Source: Oceanimonas smirnovii ATCC BAA-899
GTDB lineage: Bacteria > Pseudomonadota > Gammaproteobacteria > Enterobacterales > Aeromonadaceae
DNA: 64,000 nucleotides
Assembly: GCF_000381965.1 (NCBI RefSeq)
Contig: NZ_KB908460.1
Coordinates: forward strand, 62,001-126,000
Direction: 5' to 3'
The notes below the pieces were generated by a model. That model did no database searches, was not told where the DNA came from, and saw only the letters and a list, made by a program, of their open reading frames with translations. Numbering within the stretch: the stretch's first letter is position 1; every line of letters starts with the position of its first letter. Positions 8,522 through 17,478 of this stretch are shown here, in pieces. A program made the translations under genes and the position numbers.

Positions 8522-9796
8522 ATGCAGTCTCACGCCGATTCCTATTACGCCGCATCTGCCCACCCGGTACTCGATCACCCTGCCCTGCATGATAACCTGG
8601 AGGTGGATGTATGCATTGTGGGGGCCGGAATTACCGGCTGCAGTGCCGCACTTAATCTGGCAGAACGAGGTTATAAGGTCGCCGTGCTGGACAGCCATAA
8701 AGTGGGCTGGGGTGCCTCCGGACGCAGCGGCGGCCAGATGATTTTTGGCTATGCCTGTGAGCAGCACACCCTTAAAAAGCTGGTGGGAGACACCGTCGGC
8801 CGGCAATTATGGGACATCTCCATTGAGGCCCTCACCCAAATGCGCCAACGCATTGATAAACACAATATTCACTGTGACCTGGCCAACGGCCACCTGCATG
8901 CGGCGGTAAAACCCCGGCATATGAAAGAGCTAGAAAGCTGGGCCAACAGCCTGCGCCAGGATTATGGCTACGACTCGCTGGAGATGTGGAGCAAAGAGCA
9001 GGTGCGCGGGCAAATGAGCACTGAAGCTTATCTTGGTGGCCTGTATGACAGCGCCAGCGGTCATGTGCATCCGCTTAATTACACCCTTGGGCTGGCACAA
9101 GCCGCTGCCGAGGCCGGCGCGCAGTTTTTTGAATACACCCCCGCCACCCGCATTGAGCAGGGCGAGCACCCTGTGGTACACACCCCTCATGGCGTGGTGC
9201 GCTGCCGCCATCTGTTGCTGTGCGGTAACGCCTATCTGGAGGGCATAGCGCCGGATATTGAGCGCAAGATCATGCCGGTGGGCACCTATATTACCGCTAC
9301 CGAGCCGCTGGGAGAGGAGCGGGCCAGGCAATTAATTGCCAACAACATGGCAGTGGCCGATATCAACTTTGTGCTCGACTATTTTCGTCTGAGTGCTGAT
9401 CACCGCCTGCTGTTCGGTGGCCGGGTCAGTTACTCCGGGCTGGATCCGGTCAACCTGGCAGACTCCATGGGCAAGCGGCTGCGCCATGTGTTTCCGCAGC
9501 TGAAAGGCGTTAAACAAGCGTACACCTGGGCCGGCTATGTGGGCATCACCATGAACCGGGCCCCCCACTTCGGCCGGCTCAACGGCAATGTGTATTTTGC
9601 CCAGGGATTCTCCGGCCACGGCATTGCCCTGACCGGCATGGCCGGCAGCCTGATGGCCGACGCCATTGCCGGCAGCGCCGAGCGCTTTGATTTGTTTTCC
9701 CGCATTCCCCATCACGACTTTCCCGGCGGCCGGCTGCTGCGCACGCCGGCACTGGTGCTGGCCATGACCTGGTACCGGCTGCGGGATCTGTTGTAA
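8522..9796 (+). CDS. puuB: Gamma-glutamylputrescine oxidase, DAO-type FAD protein
   Basis: FAD-dependent oxidoreductase of the DAO/GlyOX fold, 424 residues. The dinucleotide-binding motif GAGITG is at 34-39, and HKVGWGASGRSGGQM (about 59-73) is typical of PuuB and related amine oxidases. The C-terminal FAD motif is in FAQGFSGHGIALTG. It should oxidise gamma-glutamylputrescine to the aldehyde with release of ammonia and peroxide. It follows the synthetase by 15 bases with AGGAG before the ATG. Related oxidases for other N-methyl or glutamyl amines look similar, so the substrate rests on context. Confidence 0.88.
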   Translation: MQSHADSYYAASAHPVLDHPALHDNLEVDVCIVGAGITGCSAALNLAERGYKVAVLDSHKVGWGASGRSGGQMIFGYACEQHTLKKLVGDTVGRQLWDISIEALTQMRQRIDKHNIHCDLANGHLHAAVKPRHMKELESWANSLRQDYGYDSLEMWSKEQVRGQMSTEAYLGGLYDSASGHVHPLNYTLGLAQAAAEAGAQFFEYTPATRIEQGEHPVVHTPHGVVRCRHLLLCGNAYLEGIAPDIERKIMPVGTYITATEPLGEERARQLIANNMAVADINFVLDYFRLSADHRLLFGGRVSYSGLDPVNLADSMGKRLRHVFPQLKGVKQAYTWAGYVGITMNRAPHFGRLNGNVYFAQGFSGHGIALTGMAGSLMADAIAGSAERFDLFSRIPHHDFPGGRLLRTPALVLAMTWYRLRDLL

Positions 9797-9845
9797 ATGT
9801 AAGCAGAATATGCTCCATTGAAAGCAATGGAAAGGAGGCGGCTTT

Positions 9846-10106
9846 ATGGAGCAACTGGAGTTTTTTGATGTCCCCAGCCCCTGCACCGGCGTCTGTCAGG
9901 TTAACAACCGGGGCTACTGCAAGGGCTGTTTTCGCAGCCGGGACGAGCGCTTTAACTGGCTGACATTCACCTCCGCCCAGCGCCGGGAGGTGATTCGGTT
10001 ATGCCAGGATCGCAAGCGCCGGGTGCTGACCGCCGCCCGCAAGAAACAGCTGGAGCTGGAGCTCGAACAACAGACCACTCCGCCGCAGGATACCCTGCCG
10101 TTGTAA
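9846..10106 (+). CDS. DUF1289 small cysteine-motif protein
   Basis: 86-residue protein with the DUF1289 pattern: SPCTGVCQVNN near 10-20 and YCKGCFRSRDE near 23-33, four cysteines suited to bind a metal or iron-sulfur cluster, followed by a tryptophan-containing helix and a charged, Lys/Glu-rich tail (about 55-80). Function of the family is not established. A strong AGGAGG lies 7 bases before the ATG. It starts 49 bases after puuB and could be its cotranscript, but the family is found in many contexts, so a polyamine role is not implied. Confidence 0.82.
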   Translation: MEQLEFFDVPSPCTGVCQVNNRGYCKGCFRSRDERFNWLTFTSAQRREVIRLCQDRKRRVLTAARKKQLELELEQQTTPPQDTLPL

Positions 10107-10149
10107 GGCTACACCTCCATTGTCTGTAATAAAGGAGTTCACGAATCAG

Positions 10150-10258
10150 CAGCGCGGTTACACTCCGCCGACACGCTTCAAGTACCTCCATGTAACGCTC
10201 GGCAAATGCCATCCATGGCATTTGACGGTCGGCTACGGCAATCCCCACTGCTGCTTCG
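10150..10258. repeat. Dispersed repeat, copy B
   Basis: Second copy of the family seen at 2901-3072 and 43460-43567. It reads AGCGCGG, CACTCCGCCGACACGCT, AAGTACCTCC, GTAACGCTCGGC, then the palindrome AAATGCCAT-CC-ATGGCATTT at 10204-10223, GACGGTCGGCTACGGCAATC and GCTGCTTCG. Copies B and C share the left 30 bases, of which copy A keeps only part. It sits between convergent genes. Confidence 0.8.
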
Positions 10259-10286
10259 AGCAACGTCGGAGTTGTCGGGTCGGTAG

Positions 10287-10304
10287 GTTGGGACGAGTCC
10301 CAAC
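10287..10304. terminator. Hairpin between convergent genes, possible weak terminator
   Basis: GTTGGGAC-GA-GTCCCAAC forms a perfect 8-base stem just after repeat copy B and nine bases from the hydrolase stop. There is no T-run on either side, so intrinsic termination is uncertain; it may instead protect a transcript end. Confidence 0.4.
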
Positions 10305-10312
10305 TTAATCTG

Positions 10313-11158
10313 TTACAACCTTTCCCTGATAAGCCCGGCAATGCGCGCCGCCGGTGCGTCTTCCAGATGCATATGATGGCCGCCGTCGAGCACTCGATAA
10401 GTCAACTCGGACACCCGCTCAAGCAGTGGCTGCACGCCGTCAATTTCATCACCCCGTTCGGCCATCATCAGCAGCACCGGCATGGACAGCCGCTGCAAAA
10501 ATGCCGCCACCTGCTCGTCGCACAGGCGCACCACAGAAGGTTGACTCAGGGCAATATCGTGCCGCCAGCACCAGCCATTTTCAGTTTCTTCAAGACTGCG
10601 GGCCAGCAGCCAGGCCGCTGCGTCCCGGCTTACTGCATACCGGCCATCCATACGCGCCTGTAAGGCATCGTCGAAGCTTGGGTAAGGCCGCCAGCCACGG
10701 CGGCGAATGCGCTTGCCCTTGTTCAGTGCCGCCGCCATTTGCTCCGGCAGAGTATCGGCGGCGTAGGTGCGCGGGGCCAGGCCGTCGAGCAGCATCAGCT
10801 GGCTGACCCGCTCGGGAAAGGCACCCGCCAGCAGGGTAGCGATACTGGCCCCCATGGAGTGGCAGAGCAGCGCCACTTGCTGAAGTTCAAGTGCATCCAG
10901 CAAGGCCAGCACATCGGCCACATTATCCCAGATGTAATAGGGCTGGCCGGGAGCGCGGTGATCGGAGCGGCCGTGCCCGGCCAGATCCGGGGCAATCAAA
11001 CGGACGTCGGGCAACCGCTGCGCCAGCAGGGTAAAGCTGGCGGCGTTATCGAGCCAGCCGTGCAGCGCTACCAGAGGTGTCCCTTGCGGATCCCCCCACT
11101 CCACCACCGCCAGCCGGCGGCCATCCAGATTGATATGGTATTCCCGGGGATCACTCAT
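10313..11158 (-). CDS. Alpha/beta hydrolase, unknown substrate
   Basis: 281-residue alpha/beta-hydrolase. The oxyanion-region motif LHGWLDNAAS is near 30-39, the nucleophile elbow is CHSMGAS (Ser in the middle, Cys replacing the usual first Gly), and the catalytic histidine is in DGGHHMHLEDA near the C-terminus. The start chosen is the ATG at 11156-11158 (MSDPREYHINL), because it overlaps the metQ stop by 8 bases, a typical coupled start. An in-frame upstream codon would add 21 residues inside metQ and is less likely. Coupling to a methionine-binding protein is odd; the substrate is not predictable. Confidence 0.85.
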   Translation of the reverse strand: MSDPREYHINLDGRRLAVVEWGDPQGTPLVALHGWLDNAASFTLLAQRLPDVRLIAPDLAGHGRSDHRAPGQPYYIWDNVADVLALLDALELQQVALLCHSMGASIATLLAGAFPERVSQLMLLDGLAPRTYAADTLPEQMAAALNKGKRIRRRGWRPYPSFDDALQARMDGRYAVSRDAAAWLLARSLEETENGWCWRHDIALSQPSVVRLCDEQVAAFLQRLSMPVLLMMAERGDEIDGVQPLLERVSELTYRVLDGGHHMHLEDAPAARIAGLIRERL

Positions 11159-11951
11159 GCCAGGACTCAGGGTACTTGTAACCTTCAAACTGCTTGCTGG
11201 CGTACTCTTTAAACGCCTCACTGTTATAGGCGGCGATCACATCCTGCACAAAGGGTTGCTCTTTGTCTTCGGCACGCACCACCACCCAGTTGATAAAGTC
11301 GTAACTGCGCTCCAGAAACAACCCGTCGCTGAAGGGAATACCACTGGATGCGGCATAATTGCCGTTAATCACCGCAAAATCCACGTCCTGCCGTGAGCGC
11401 GGCAGCTGGGCGGCTTCCAGCATCACCAGTCGAATGCCTTTGGGATTCTCCGCCACATCAAACTCGCTGGCCTTGAGTGGATCTATGTCCTTTTTAAGGG
11501 TAATCCAGCCCATGTCTTCCAGCATCAGCAGGGCCCGGGCCTGATTGGTGGGATCATTGGGAATGGCAACCGTGCTGCCCGGCTTTACCTGTTCAAGCGA
11601 ATCCGCCTTGCCGGCATAGAGCCCCATGGGGCCGGTGGGTACCTGGGTGATGGGGCTCAGCGCCAGGCCGCGGCTTTGGCTGAAAGTATCCAGATAAGGC
11701 TTGTGCTGAAAACAGTTTACATCCAGTGAACCTTCCGCCAGGGCCAGATTGGGCATCACATAATCGGTGAACTCCACCAGTGTCACTGTGTAGCCCTGCG
11801 CTTCAAGCTGGGGCTTGATCGACTCGGTGACCATGTCGGCAAAGTCGCCGACTGTGGTACCAATCACAATTTCCTGTTTGGCCTCATCCACCGCCAGCAG
11901 CGGAAAGGAGCACAGCGCCAGCAAGGGCAGAGCAAGGGAAAGACGGGACAT
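11151..11951 (-). CDS. metQ: MetQ/NlpA-family methionine-binding protein, orphan
   Basis: Substrate-binding protein of the MetQ family, 266 residues from the ATG with AAGGAG five bases upstream. A signal peptide (MSRLSLALPLLALCSFPLLA) precedes VDEAKQEIVIGTTVGDF, the conserved N-terminal block; FTDYVMPNLALAEGSLDVNCFQHKPYL follows family pattern. The region before the mature start has a cysteine (LALC) but not a standard lipobox with Gly/Ala/Ser before it, so it may be a soluble periplasmic protein rather than the usual lipoprotein. No MetN or MetI gene is adjacent. Tandem met boxes lie 31-46 bases upstream, which supports methionine as ligand. Confidence 0.87.
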   Translation of the reverse strand: MSRLSLALPLLALCSFPLLAVDEAKQEIVIGTTVGDFADMVTESIKPQLEAQGYTVTLVEFTDYVMPNLALAEGSLDVNCFQHKPYLDTFSQSRGLALSPITQVPTGPMGLYAGKADSLEQVKPGSTVAIPNDPTNQARALLMLEDMGWITLKKDIDPLKASEFDVAENPKGIRLVMLEAAQLPRSRQDVDFAVINGNYAASSGIPFSDGLFLERSYDFINWVVVRAEDKEQPFVQDVIAAYNSEAFKEYASKQFEGYKYPESWHE

Positions 11952-11981
11952 AAGCACTCCTTTGAAACGGAATCACATAAC

Positions 11982-11997
11982 GGACGTTTAGACGTCC
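11982..11997 (-). promoter_or_regulatory. Tandem met boxes, likely MetJ operator for metQ
   Basis: Two adjacent 8-base units read GGACGTTT and AGACGTCC on the plus strand (GGACGTCT and AAACGTCC in the metQ direction). Against the E. coli MetJ consensus AGACGTCT they match 7 of 8 and 6 of 8. MetJ binds cooperatively to two or more such tandem boxes. Position upstream of a MetQ-family gene makes the call coherent. The queE side lies 226 bases away with its stop facing, so metQ is the only target here. Confidence 0.75.
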
Positions 11998-12039
11998 ATA
12001 ATATGCAAGGGGATTCAAACAGGCAATGGATTTCTCGGC

Positions 12040-12756
12040 TTACACGCCCCGCTCGTTGTTCCAGATAATCACATGCAGCTGGGGCAGCACCCGGGCGTTG
12101 AACCAGCCGTCGGCGGTGACTCTGTCCACCAGCCAGCGCAGGCGAGCATTCAGCGCCTCAAGATCGGTTTCCCGCTCCGGCTCGTCGGGGGTGGCGGGCA
12201 CCGGGTTGCAGGGCTGCAGGGTGAGCGGCAGTTGCGGATAGCGGGCGGCAAATTCACGGGCCCACTGATAATCGGCTTCGTCGGCAATCACCAGTTTGAG
12301 GGTGACTTGCGTATTCACCCCGGCGGCGGCCAGACAGGCATCAAACCGGCTTTGGCTGAAGGCCATGCCCGCCGACGGCGGCTTGGGGCTTAAGGTCAGG
12401 TGATCGAGCTGGGCAAACCAGTCCTGCACCTTGCTGCCCTGAGTTTCAATGGCAAAGGTGTAGCCCCGTGCATGGCCAAGATCCAGCAGCTCGCCCAGGG
12501 GTTGCAGCGCCGGATTACCGCCGGAGAGCGTTACCAGCAGTGGCCGGCCGCCGCTCAGGCGCTCCACCTCGGCCAGCACCGCCCTGGCGCTCATGGGGGT
12601 CCAGTCGGCCTTGAAACGGGGCTCGACCGCATAGAGGGTATCGCACCAGCTGCAACGAAAGTCACAACCGCCGGTGCGCACAAACACGGTGGGCACACCG
12701 GTGAGCGCTCCTTCCCCCTGAATGGTGGGGCCAAAGATTTCGCTGATGGCGATCAT
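12040..12756 (-). CDS. queE: 7-carboxy-7-deazaguanine synthase
   Basis: Radical-SAM enzyme turning 6-carboxytetrahydropterin into 7-carboxy-7-deazaguanine in queuosine synthesis. 238 residues. The N-terminal substrate motif FGPTIQGEGALTG is followed by the cluster motif CDFRCSWC (CxxxCxxC, near 31-38), with TLSGGNPALQ and ETQGS further on. It is the last gene of queC-queD-queE; its ATG overlaps the queD stop by 4 bases (ATGA). Confidence 0.95.
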   Translation of the reverse strand: MIAISEIFGPTIQGEGALTGVPTVFVRTGGCDFRCSWCDTLYAVEPRFKADWTPMSARAVLAEVERLSGGRPLLVTLSGGNPALQPLGELLDLGHARGYTFAIETQGSKVQDWFAQLDHLTLSPKPPSAGMAFSQSRFDACLAAAGVNTQVTLKLVIADEADYQWAREFAARYPQLPLTLQPCNPVPATPDEPERETDLEALNARLRWLVDRVTADGWFNARVLPQLHVIIWNNERGV

Positions 12757-13109
12757 GGCCGGAACTCCGCCCAGGTTTTGGGGGTTTCCGATACCGCCAC
12801 GGCACTCACCTCGGGCCAGCGTGCCCGCGCCCAGTCATAGAGGTGGCGGGCCAGCCGCTCGGCGGTGGTGCACTCGTCCCCCAGCACCTCGTTGAGGTGA
12901 CGATGGTCAAACTGGTCGTCGATGTAATCCTTGAACGCCTTGAGTTCAAGGTAGTCGCGTACAAAGCCGTACTGATCGAGATGCTCACTTTGCAGTTCGA
13001 TCACCACCACATAGTTATGACCATGCAGCCGGGCGCAGGGATGCCAGTCGGGCATTTGTTTCAACTGGTGCGAGGCGGAAAAATGAAACTCTTTTTTGAT
13101 GGTATACAT
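12753..13109 (-). CDS. queD: 6-carboxytetrahydropterin synthase
   Basis: Converts dihydroneopterin triphosphate to 6-carboxytetrahydropterin. 118 residues, normal length. Zinc ligands are the His in FSASHQL (near 14) and the two in LHGHNY (near 29-31); the catalytic Cys is in HPCARLHGH just before them, and DHRHLNEV (near 68-75) is conserved. It shares one base with the queC stop and four with the queE start, so the three are translationally coupled. Confidence 0.95.
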   Translation of the reverse strand: MYTIKKEFHFSASHQLKQMPDWHPCARLHGHNYVVVIELQSEHLDQYGFVRDYLELKAFKDYIDDQFDHRHLNEVLGDECTTAERLARHLYDWARARWPEVSAVAVSETPKTWAEFRP

Positions 13110-13804
13110 TATTTCGCCCTCGCCACTGCCTGCTGCCAGAACTCCGTGTCCTGATAAGAGGTGGGATCTTTCAGACCAGCCAGAGCCATGGCCTCAATAC
13201 GCTCCACACAGGTACCACAGCGGCCGCAGTGCTGTTCACCACCTTCATAGCAGGACCAGGTATCGGCCACCGGCACTCTGAAGCGGGCCGCATCCCGGGC
13301 AATGTCGGTCTTGTCGGTGTTGACGTAAGGCGCCAGCAGCGCCACCTCGGCCACGCCGTCGAGGGCTTGTGCCTGCATCTCGGCAAACAGACGAATAAAG
13401 TCGGGCCGGCAGTCGGGATAGATAAAATGATCACCGCCATGCACCGCCAGTGCCACCGTATCGAGGCCACGGGCGGCGGCCACGCCAAAGGCGATGGTCA
13501 GCATGATGGCATTGCGGTTGGGCACCACTGTCACCTTCATGTTTTCTTCGCTGTAGTGGCCGTGGGGCACGTCTATGTCGTCGGTCAGTGCCGAGCCGGA
13601 AAGCTGGCGGCCGATATGGCCGATGTCCATTACCAGATGAGGTACATTGAGGCGCTCGGCACACAGCCGCGCGGCGTCGATTTCTTTTTTGTGGCGCTGA
13701 CCGTAGTCAAAGGTCAGCAGAGCGCCGAGGGCATTGTCCGCCGCCAGACGCCAGGCAAGCGTGACGGAGTCAAATCCGCCGGAGCAGATCAGCAGTGCTT
13801 TCAT
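13109..13804 (-). CDS. queC: 7-cyano-7-deazaguanine synthase
   Basis: ATP-dependent preQ0 synthase, 231 residues from the ATG preceded by AAGGACA (MKALLICSGGFDS). The PP-loop ATPase motif SGGFDSVT is near 8-15 and the C-terminal zinc site is CYEGGEQHCGRCGTCVER. An upstream in-frame start would add 33 residues without family similarity and is not used. First gene of the que operon; no preQ1 riboswitch is visible in the ~115 bases upstream. Confidence 0.95.
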   Translation of the reverse strand: MKALLICSGGFDSVTLAWRLAADNALGALLTFDYGQRHKKEIDAARLCAERLNVPHLVMDIGHIGRQLSGSALTDDIDVPHGHYSEENMKVTVVPNRNAIMLTIAFGVAAARGLDTVALAVHGGDHFIYPDCRPDFIRLFAEMQAQALDGVAEVALLAPYVNTDKTDIARDAARFRVPVADTWSCYEGGEQHCGRCGTCVERIEAMALAGLKDPTSYQDTEFWQQAVARAK

Positions 13805-13915
13805 AGATTGTGTCCTTGTTTTGTCCGGGTAGGCTGCGACCGGGTAAAAAGCGATGGGCATTTTAACGCCGTGGGCGGTGAGCGCAAGTCTGGGGACTGG
13901 CAATGATGCGCTCCC

Positions 13916-13948
13916 CCTCTAATCCCAAGTCCCTAATCCCTATTCCCT
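13916..13948. repeat. CCCTAATCCC-type short repeat tract
   Basis: Degenerate 8-10 base units (TCTAATCCC, AAGTCCC, TAATCCC, TATTCCC) run in tandem between the queC promoter region and the ppsA terminator. A very similar tract is at 33166-33222. No gene or known site explains it. Confidence 0.5.
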
Positions 13949-13963
13949 GGTGCACTACACACT

Positions 13964-13985
13964 AAAAAAGGGCGCCGAAGCGCCC
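13964..13985 (-). terminator. Intrinsic terminator of ppsA
   Basis: On the minus strand GGGCGC-TTCG-GCGCCC is followed by TTTTTT. The tetraloop TTCG is unusually stable. It lies 21 bases after the ppsA stop. Confidence 0.9.
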
Positions 13986-14006
13986 TTGATATTCACCAGA
14001 CAGAGA

Positions 14007-16382
14007 TCAGTGCTTAACGTGCTCCGCCAGATACAGCCAGGTGTCGATCACGGTATCCGGGTTAAGGGACACGGAGTCGATGCCCTGCTCCACCAGCCAG
14101 GCGGCGAAGTCGGCGTGATCCGACGGCCCCTGACCGCAGATGCCCACATACTTGCCGGCCTTGCGGGCAGCCTGAATGGCCATGGCCAGCAGCGCCTTGA
14201 CCGCCTCGTCACGCTCGTCAAAGGAGCCCGCTACCAGTCCGGAGTCCCGATCCAAGCCCAATGTGAGCTGGGTCATGTCGTTGGAGCCGATGGAGAAGCC
14301 GTCAAAGTAATTGAGGAACTTGTCTGCCAGCAATGCGTTGGACGGCAGCTCGCACATCATAATGACCTTGAGCCCGTTTTCACCGCGCTTGAGGCCGTTC
14401 TCGCCGAGAATATCGATAACCGACGCCGCTTCATTCAGGGTGCGCACGAAGGGAATCATGATCTCGACGTTGGTCAGGCCCATGTCTTCACGTACCCGCT
14501 TCATCGCTTCACATTCCATGGCAAAGCAGTCACGGAAGTCGTCGGAGATGTAGCGGGACGCGCCACGGAAGCCCAGCATGGGGTTTTCTTCATCGGGCTC
14601 GTAGGCGTCACCGCCCAGCAGGTTGGCGTATTCGTTCGACTTGAAGTCGGACATGCGCACAATTACCCGCTCCGGCCAGAAGGCGGATGCCAGGGTGGCG
14701 ATGCCTTCGGTCAGCTTGGCCACAAAGAATTCCCGCGGGCTGTCGTAGCCGGCGATGATTTCATCAATTTTCAGCTTGAGCTCGGCGCTTTCGCGGTCGT
14801 AGTTCAGCAGCGCCTTGGGATGCACGCCAATCATGCGGTTGATGATAAATTCCAGCCGCGCCAGACCCACACCGGCATTGGGCAGCTGAGCAAAGTCAAA
14901 GGCCCGGTCGGGGTTGCCCACGTTCATCATCACCTTCACCGGCGAGGCAGGCATGGAGCCCACTTCAGAGGTATTGACGCTGAACTCCAGCTTGCCGTTA
15001 TAAATAAAGCCAGTGTCACCTTCGGCACAGGATACAGTGACCTGCTGGCCGTCCTTTACCAGCTCGGTGGCGTTGCCACAGCCCACCACGGCGGGAATGC
15101 CGAGCTCACGGGCAATGATGGCGGCGTGGCAAGTGCGGCCGCCCCGGTTGGTGACGATGGCAGCGGCCCGTTTCATGATCGGCTCCCAGTCGGGGTCAGT
15201 CATGTCGGTCACCAGCACATCACCGGCCTTGATATCGTCCATCTGCTCAATGGACTCAATCACCTTGGCAGTACCGGCACCAATTTTATGACCGATGGCG
15301 CGGCCTTCGGCAATCACCTCGCCTTTCTGGTCAAGCGCAAAACGTTCCAGCACATTTGCGTCCTGACGGCTGCGCACGGTTTCCGGACGGGCCTGTACGA
15401 TATAGAGTTTGCCGTCTGCACCGTCTTTGGCCCATTCAATGTCCATGGGGCGCTGGTAATGCTTTTCAATGATAACGGCCTGCCTGGCCAGCTCCATCAC
15501 CTCTTCATTGGTAAGAGAGAACTGACGGCGCTCTTCCCGGCTGGTTTCCTTGATGTCTACCTGCTTGCCAAGCTCGGCACCGCCGGCATAGATCATCTTC
15601 TGCAGCTTGGAGCCAAGCGTCTTGCGCACCACCGCCGGCCGGCCGGCCTTGAGCGTGGGCTTGTGCACATAGAACTCGTCCGGGTTCACCGCACCCTGCA
15701 CCACCATTTCACCCAGGCCCCAGGCAGAAGTGACAAACACGACCTGATCAAAACCGGACTCGGTATCCAGAGTAAACATGACGCCGGAGGCAGCAATGTC
15801 GGAGCGCACCATGCGCTGAATGCCCGCCGACAACGCCACGCCCTTATGGTCATAGCCCTGATGCACCCGGTAGGAAATGGCCCTGTCGTTAAACAGTGAC
15901 GCAAAGACGTGCTTGATGGCTTCCATTACCGAATCCAGGCCACGCACGTTAAGGAAGGTTTCCTGCTGTCCGGCAAAGGAGGCATCGGGCATGTCTTCAG
16001 CGGTGGCGGACGAGCGCACCGCAAACGACGCCTGCTCACCGGCCTTGCCACACAGCTCGGTGTAGGCATCACGAATGGCGTTTTCCAGCTCGGGCTGGAA
16101 CGGCGTGTCGATGACCCACTGGCGAATAGACTTGCCGGCGTCACCCAGGGCGGCGATGTTATCTACATCCAGTTTGTCGAGCAGGTCATGAATCCTGTCG
16201 TTCAGGCCGCTCTGTTCAAGAAATTCGTTAAAGGCATAGGCGGTGGTCGCAAAGCCACCGGGCACGGATACACCGGCACCGGCCAGCTGGCTTATCATCT
16301 CGCCCAATGAGGCATTCTTGCCGCCAACCCGGTCTACATCATTCATACCGAGTTGTTCATACCAGATCACATATTCCTGCAC
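14007..16382 (-). CDS. ppsA: Phosphoenolpyruvate synthase
   Basis: Converts pyruvate, ATP and water to PEP, AMP and phosphate in gluconeogenesis. 791 residues from a GTG start (E. coli PpsA has 792). The start is chosen because GGAG lies 8 bases before it and the product begins [20 protein letters not shown], matching where the family starts; an ATG 42 bases earlier is possible but adds unlike sequence. Blocks: nucleotide-binding domain with [18 protein letters not shown], phospho-histidine [11 protein letters not shown], and PEP-binding barrel ending in [14 protein letters not shown] and GICGQGPSD. Its regulator ppsR is divergent from it. Confidence 0.95.
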   Translation of the reverse strand: MQEYVIWYEQLGMNDVDRVGGKNASLGEMISQLAGAGVSVPGGFATTAYAFNEFLEQSGLNDRIHDLLDKLDVDNIAALGDAGKSIRQWVIDTPFQPELENAIRDAYTELCGKAGEQASFAVRSSATAEDMPDASFAGQQETFLNVRGLDSVMEAIKHVFASLFNDRAISYRVHQGYDHKGVALSAGIQRMVRSDIAASGVMFTLDTESGFDQVVFVTSAWGLGEMVVQGAVNPDEFYVHKPTLKAGRPAVVRKTLGSKLQKMIYAGGAELGKQVDIKETSREERRQFSLTNEEVMELARQAVIIEKHYQRPMDIEWAKDGADGKLYIVQARPETVRSRQDANVLERFALDQKGEVIAEGRAIGHKIGAGTAKVIESIEQMDDIKAGDVLVTDMTDPDWEPIMKRAAAIVTNRGGRTCHAAIIARELGIPAVVGCGNATELVKDGQQVTVSCAEGDTGFIYNGKLEFSVNTSEVGSMPASPVKVMMNVGNPDRAFDFAQLPNAGVGLARLEFIINRMIGVHPKALLNYDRESAELKLKIDEIIAGYDSPREFFVAKLTEGIATLASAFWPERVIVRMSDFKSNEYANLLGGDAYEPDEENPMLGFRGASRYISDDFRDCFAMECEAMKRVREDMGLTNVEIMIPFVRTLNEAASVIDILGENGLKRGENGLKVIMMCELPSNALLADKFLNYFDGFSIGSNDMTQLTLGLDRDSGLVAGSFDERDEAVKALLAMAIQAARKAGKYVGICGQGPSDHADFAAWLVEQGIDSVSLNPDTVIDTWLYLAEHVKH

Positions 16383-16510
16383 TGCCACGTCTCCACAAAA
16401 AGGGTTGGGATATCCGTATCTCATCAGATTTCTGTGTAGGGTCAGACCCTTGGTATTGTTGTAATGATATGGGCCTGTACACGGTTTTGATTCTACAATG
16501 GCCTCGAAAA

Positions 16511-16531
16511 GCGGGTAAACGTCTTACCCGC
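16511..16531. promoter_or_regulatory. Inverted repeat in the ppsA-ppsR divergent region
   Basis: GCGGGTAA-ACGTC-TTACCCGC is a perfect 8-base inverted repeat with a 5-base spacer, 32 bases before the ppsR start. It does not resemble the Cra consensus. It could be an operator or a 5' hairpin of the ppsR message. Confidence 0.5.
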
Positions 16532-16563
16532 GTCAATACGCGAAAGTGAGATCTGGAGGCCCT

Positions 16564-17376
16564 GTGCACACGGTTTTTTATGTTTCTGATGGGACGGCGA
16601 TCACAGCCGAAGTATTCGGTCATGCGGTACTGAGCCAGTTTCCCCTGCCTTTTGAGCAAATCACCATTCCTTTTGTGGAGGATGAAGACAAGGCACGGGC
16701 GATACGTCATCGCATCAACGCGAGTTTTCACCAAAGCGGCAAGCGCCCTTTGGTGTTTCATACCATTATTGATGATGTGCTGCGTAACATCATTACTGAC
16801 AGCGAGGCCATGTGTTACGACTTTCTCAATACCTTTGTCGCTCCCATTGAACAGCAACTGGGTGTAAAAGCCGAGCCCCGGGCACACAAGGCTCACAGCA
16901 TCAGTAACAAACACACTTATGATCTGCGCATTGATGCGGTGAACTATGCGCTGGACAACGACGACGGCGTGACCACCAAAGAGTATGACGAAGCCGATAT
17001 TATACTGGTAGGCGTTTCCCGCTGCGGCAAAACCCCTACCAGTCTCTACCTGGCCCTGCAGTTCGGCATTCGTGTGGCTAATTACCCCTTTATTGATCAG
17101 GATATGAGCCGGATGAATCTGCCTGCGGCACTCAAGGCCAACCGCCATAAATTGTTTGGTCTTACCATCGATGCCGGTCGTCTGCAGGAGATCCGTCAGC
17201 GCCGGCGCGCCGACAGCCGTTATGCCGACATTGAACAATGTCGTTACGAACTGGATCAGGTCGAACGTCTGTTTCGTATGGAAGCCATTCCTTTTATCGA
17301 CACTACCTTTCACTCGGTAGAAGAGATTTCAGTGAAGATTCTGGAGAAAACAGGCATAAAACGCAGAATTTACTAA
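16564..17376 (+). CDS. ppsR: PEP synthase regulatory kinase/pyrophosphorylase
   Basis: Bifunctional regulator (DUF299 family) that inactivates PpsA by ADP-dependent phosphorylation and reactivates it by phosphate-dependent removal. 270 residues. The start is a GTG with GGAGG 4-5 bases upstream, giving [19 protein letters not shown]; a GTG 18 bases earlier is possible but its own site is poorer. The P-loop-like [15 protein letters not shown] is near 151-165 and [10 protein letters not shown] follows, as in E. coli PpsR. Divergent pairing with ppsA supports the call. Confidence 0.95.
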   Translation: MHTVFYVSDGTAITAEVFGHAVLSQFPLPFEQITIPFVEDEDKARAIRHRINASFHQSGKRPLVFHTIIDDVLRNIITDSEAMCYDFLNTFVAPIEQQLGVKAEPRAHKAHSISNKHTYDLRIDAVNYALDNDDGVTTKEYDEADIILVGVSRCGKTPTSLYLALQFGIRVANYPFIDQDMSRMNLPAALKANRHKLFGLTIDAGRLQEIRQRRRADSRYADIEQCRYELDQVERLFRMEAIPFIDTTFHSVEEISVKILEKTGIKRRIY

Positions 17377-17478
17377 GGCCTCAACCACCTTTTGCAGTAC
17401 AATAAACCGCGACCAAACACACATATCAAGCATCAAATATGCACAAAAAATTGATTTAGTGTTTACAAAAATGTATAC

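Noticed and set aside
10120-10308. 62-codon open frame after the DUF1289 gene
   Set aside because: Translates the dispersed repeat (copy B); the same peptide fragment recurs in copies A and C, as expected of a repeat rather than a gene.
13805-13920. preQ1 riboswitch before queC
   Set aside because: No H-type pseudoknot core or A-rich tail could be drawn.
13950-15899. 649-codon open frame on the plus strand opposite ppsA
   Set aside because: Long only because of the third-position base bias of ppsA; ppsA is a full-length, well-conserved gene on the other strand.
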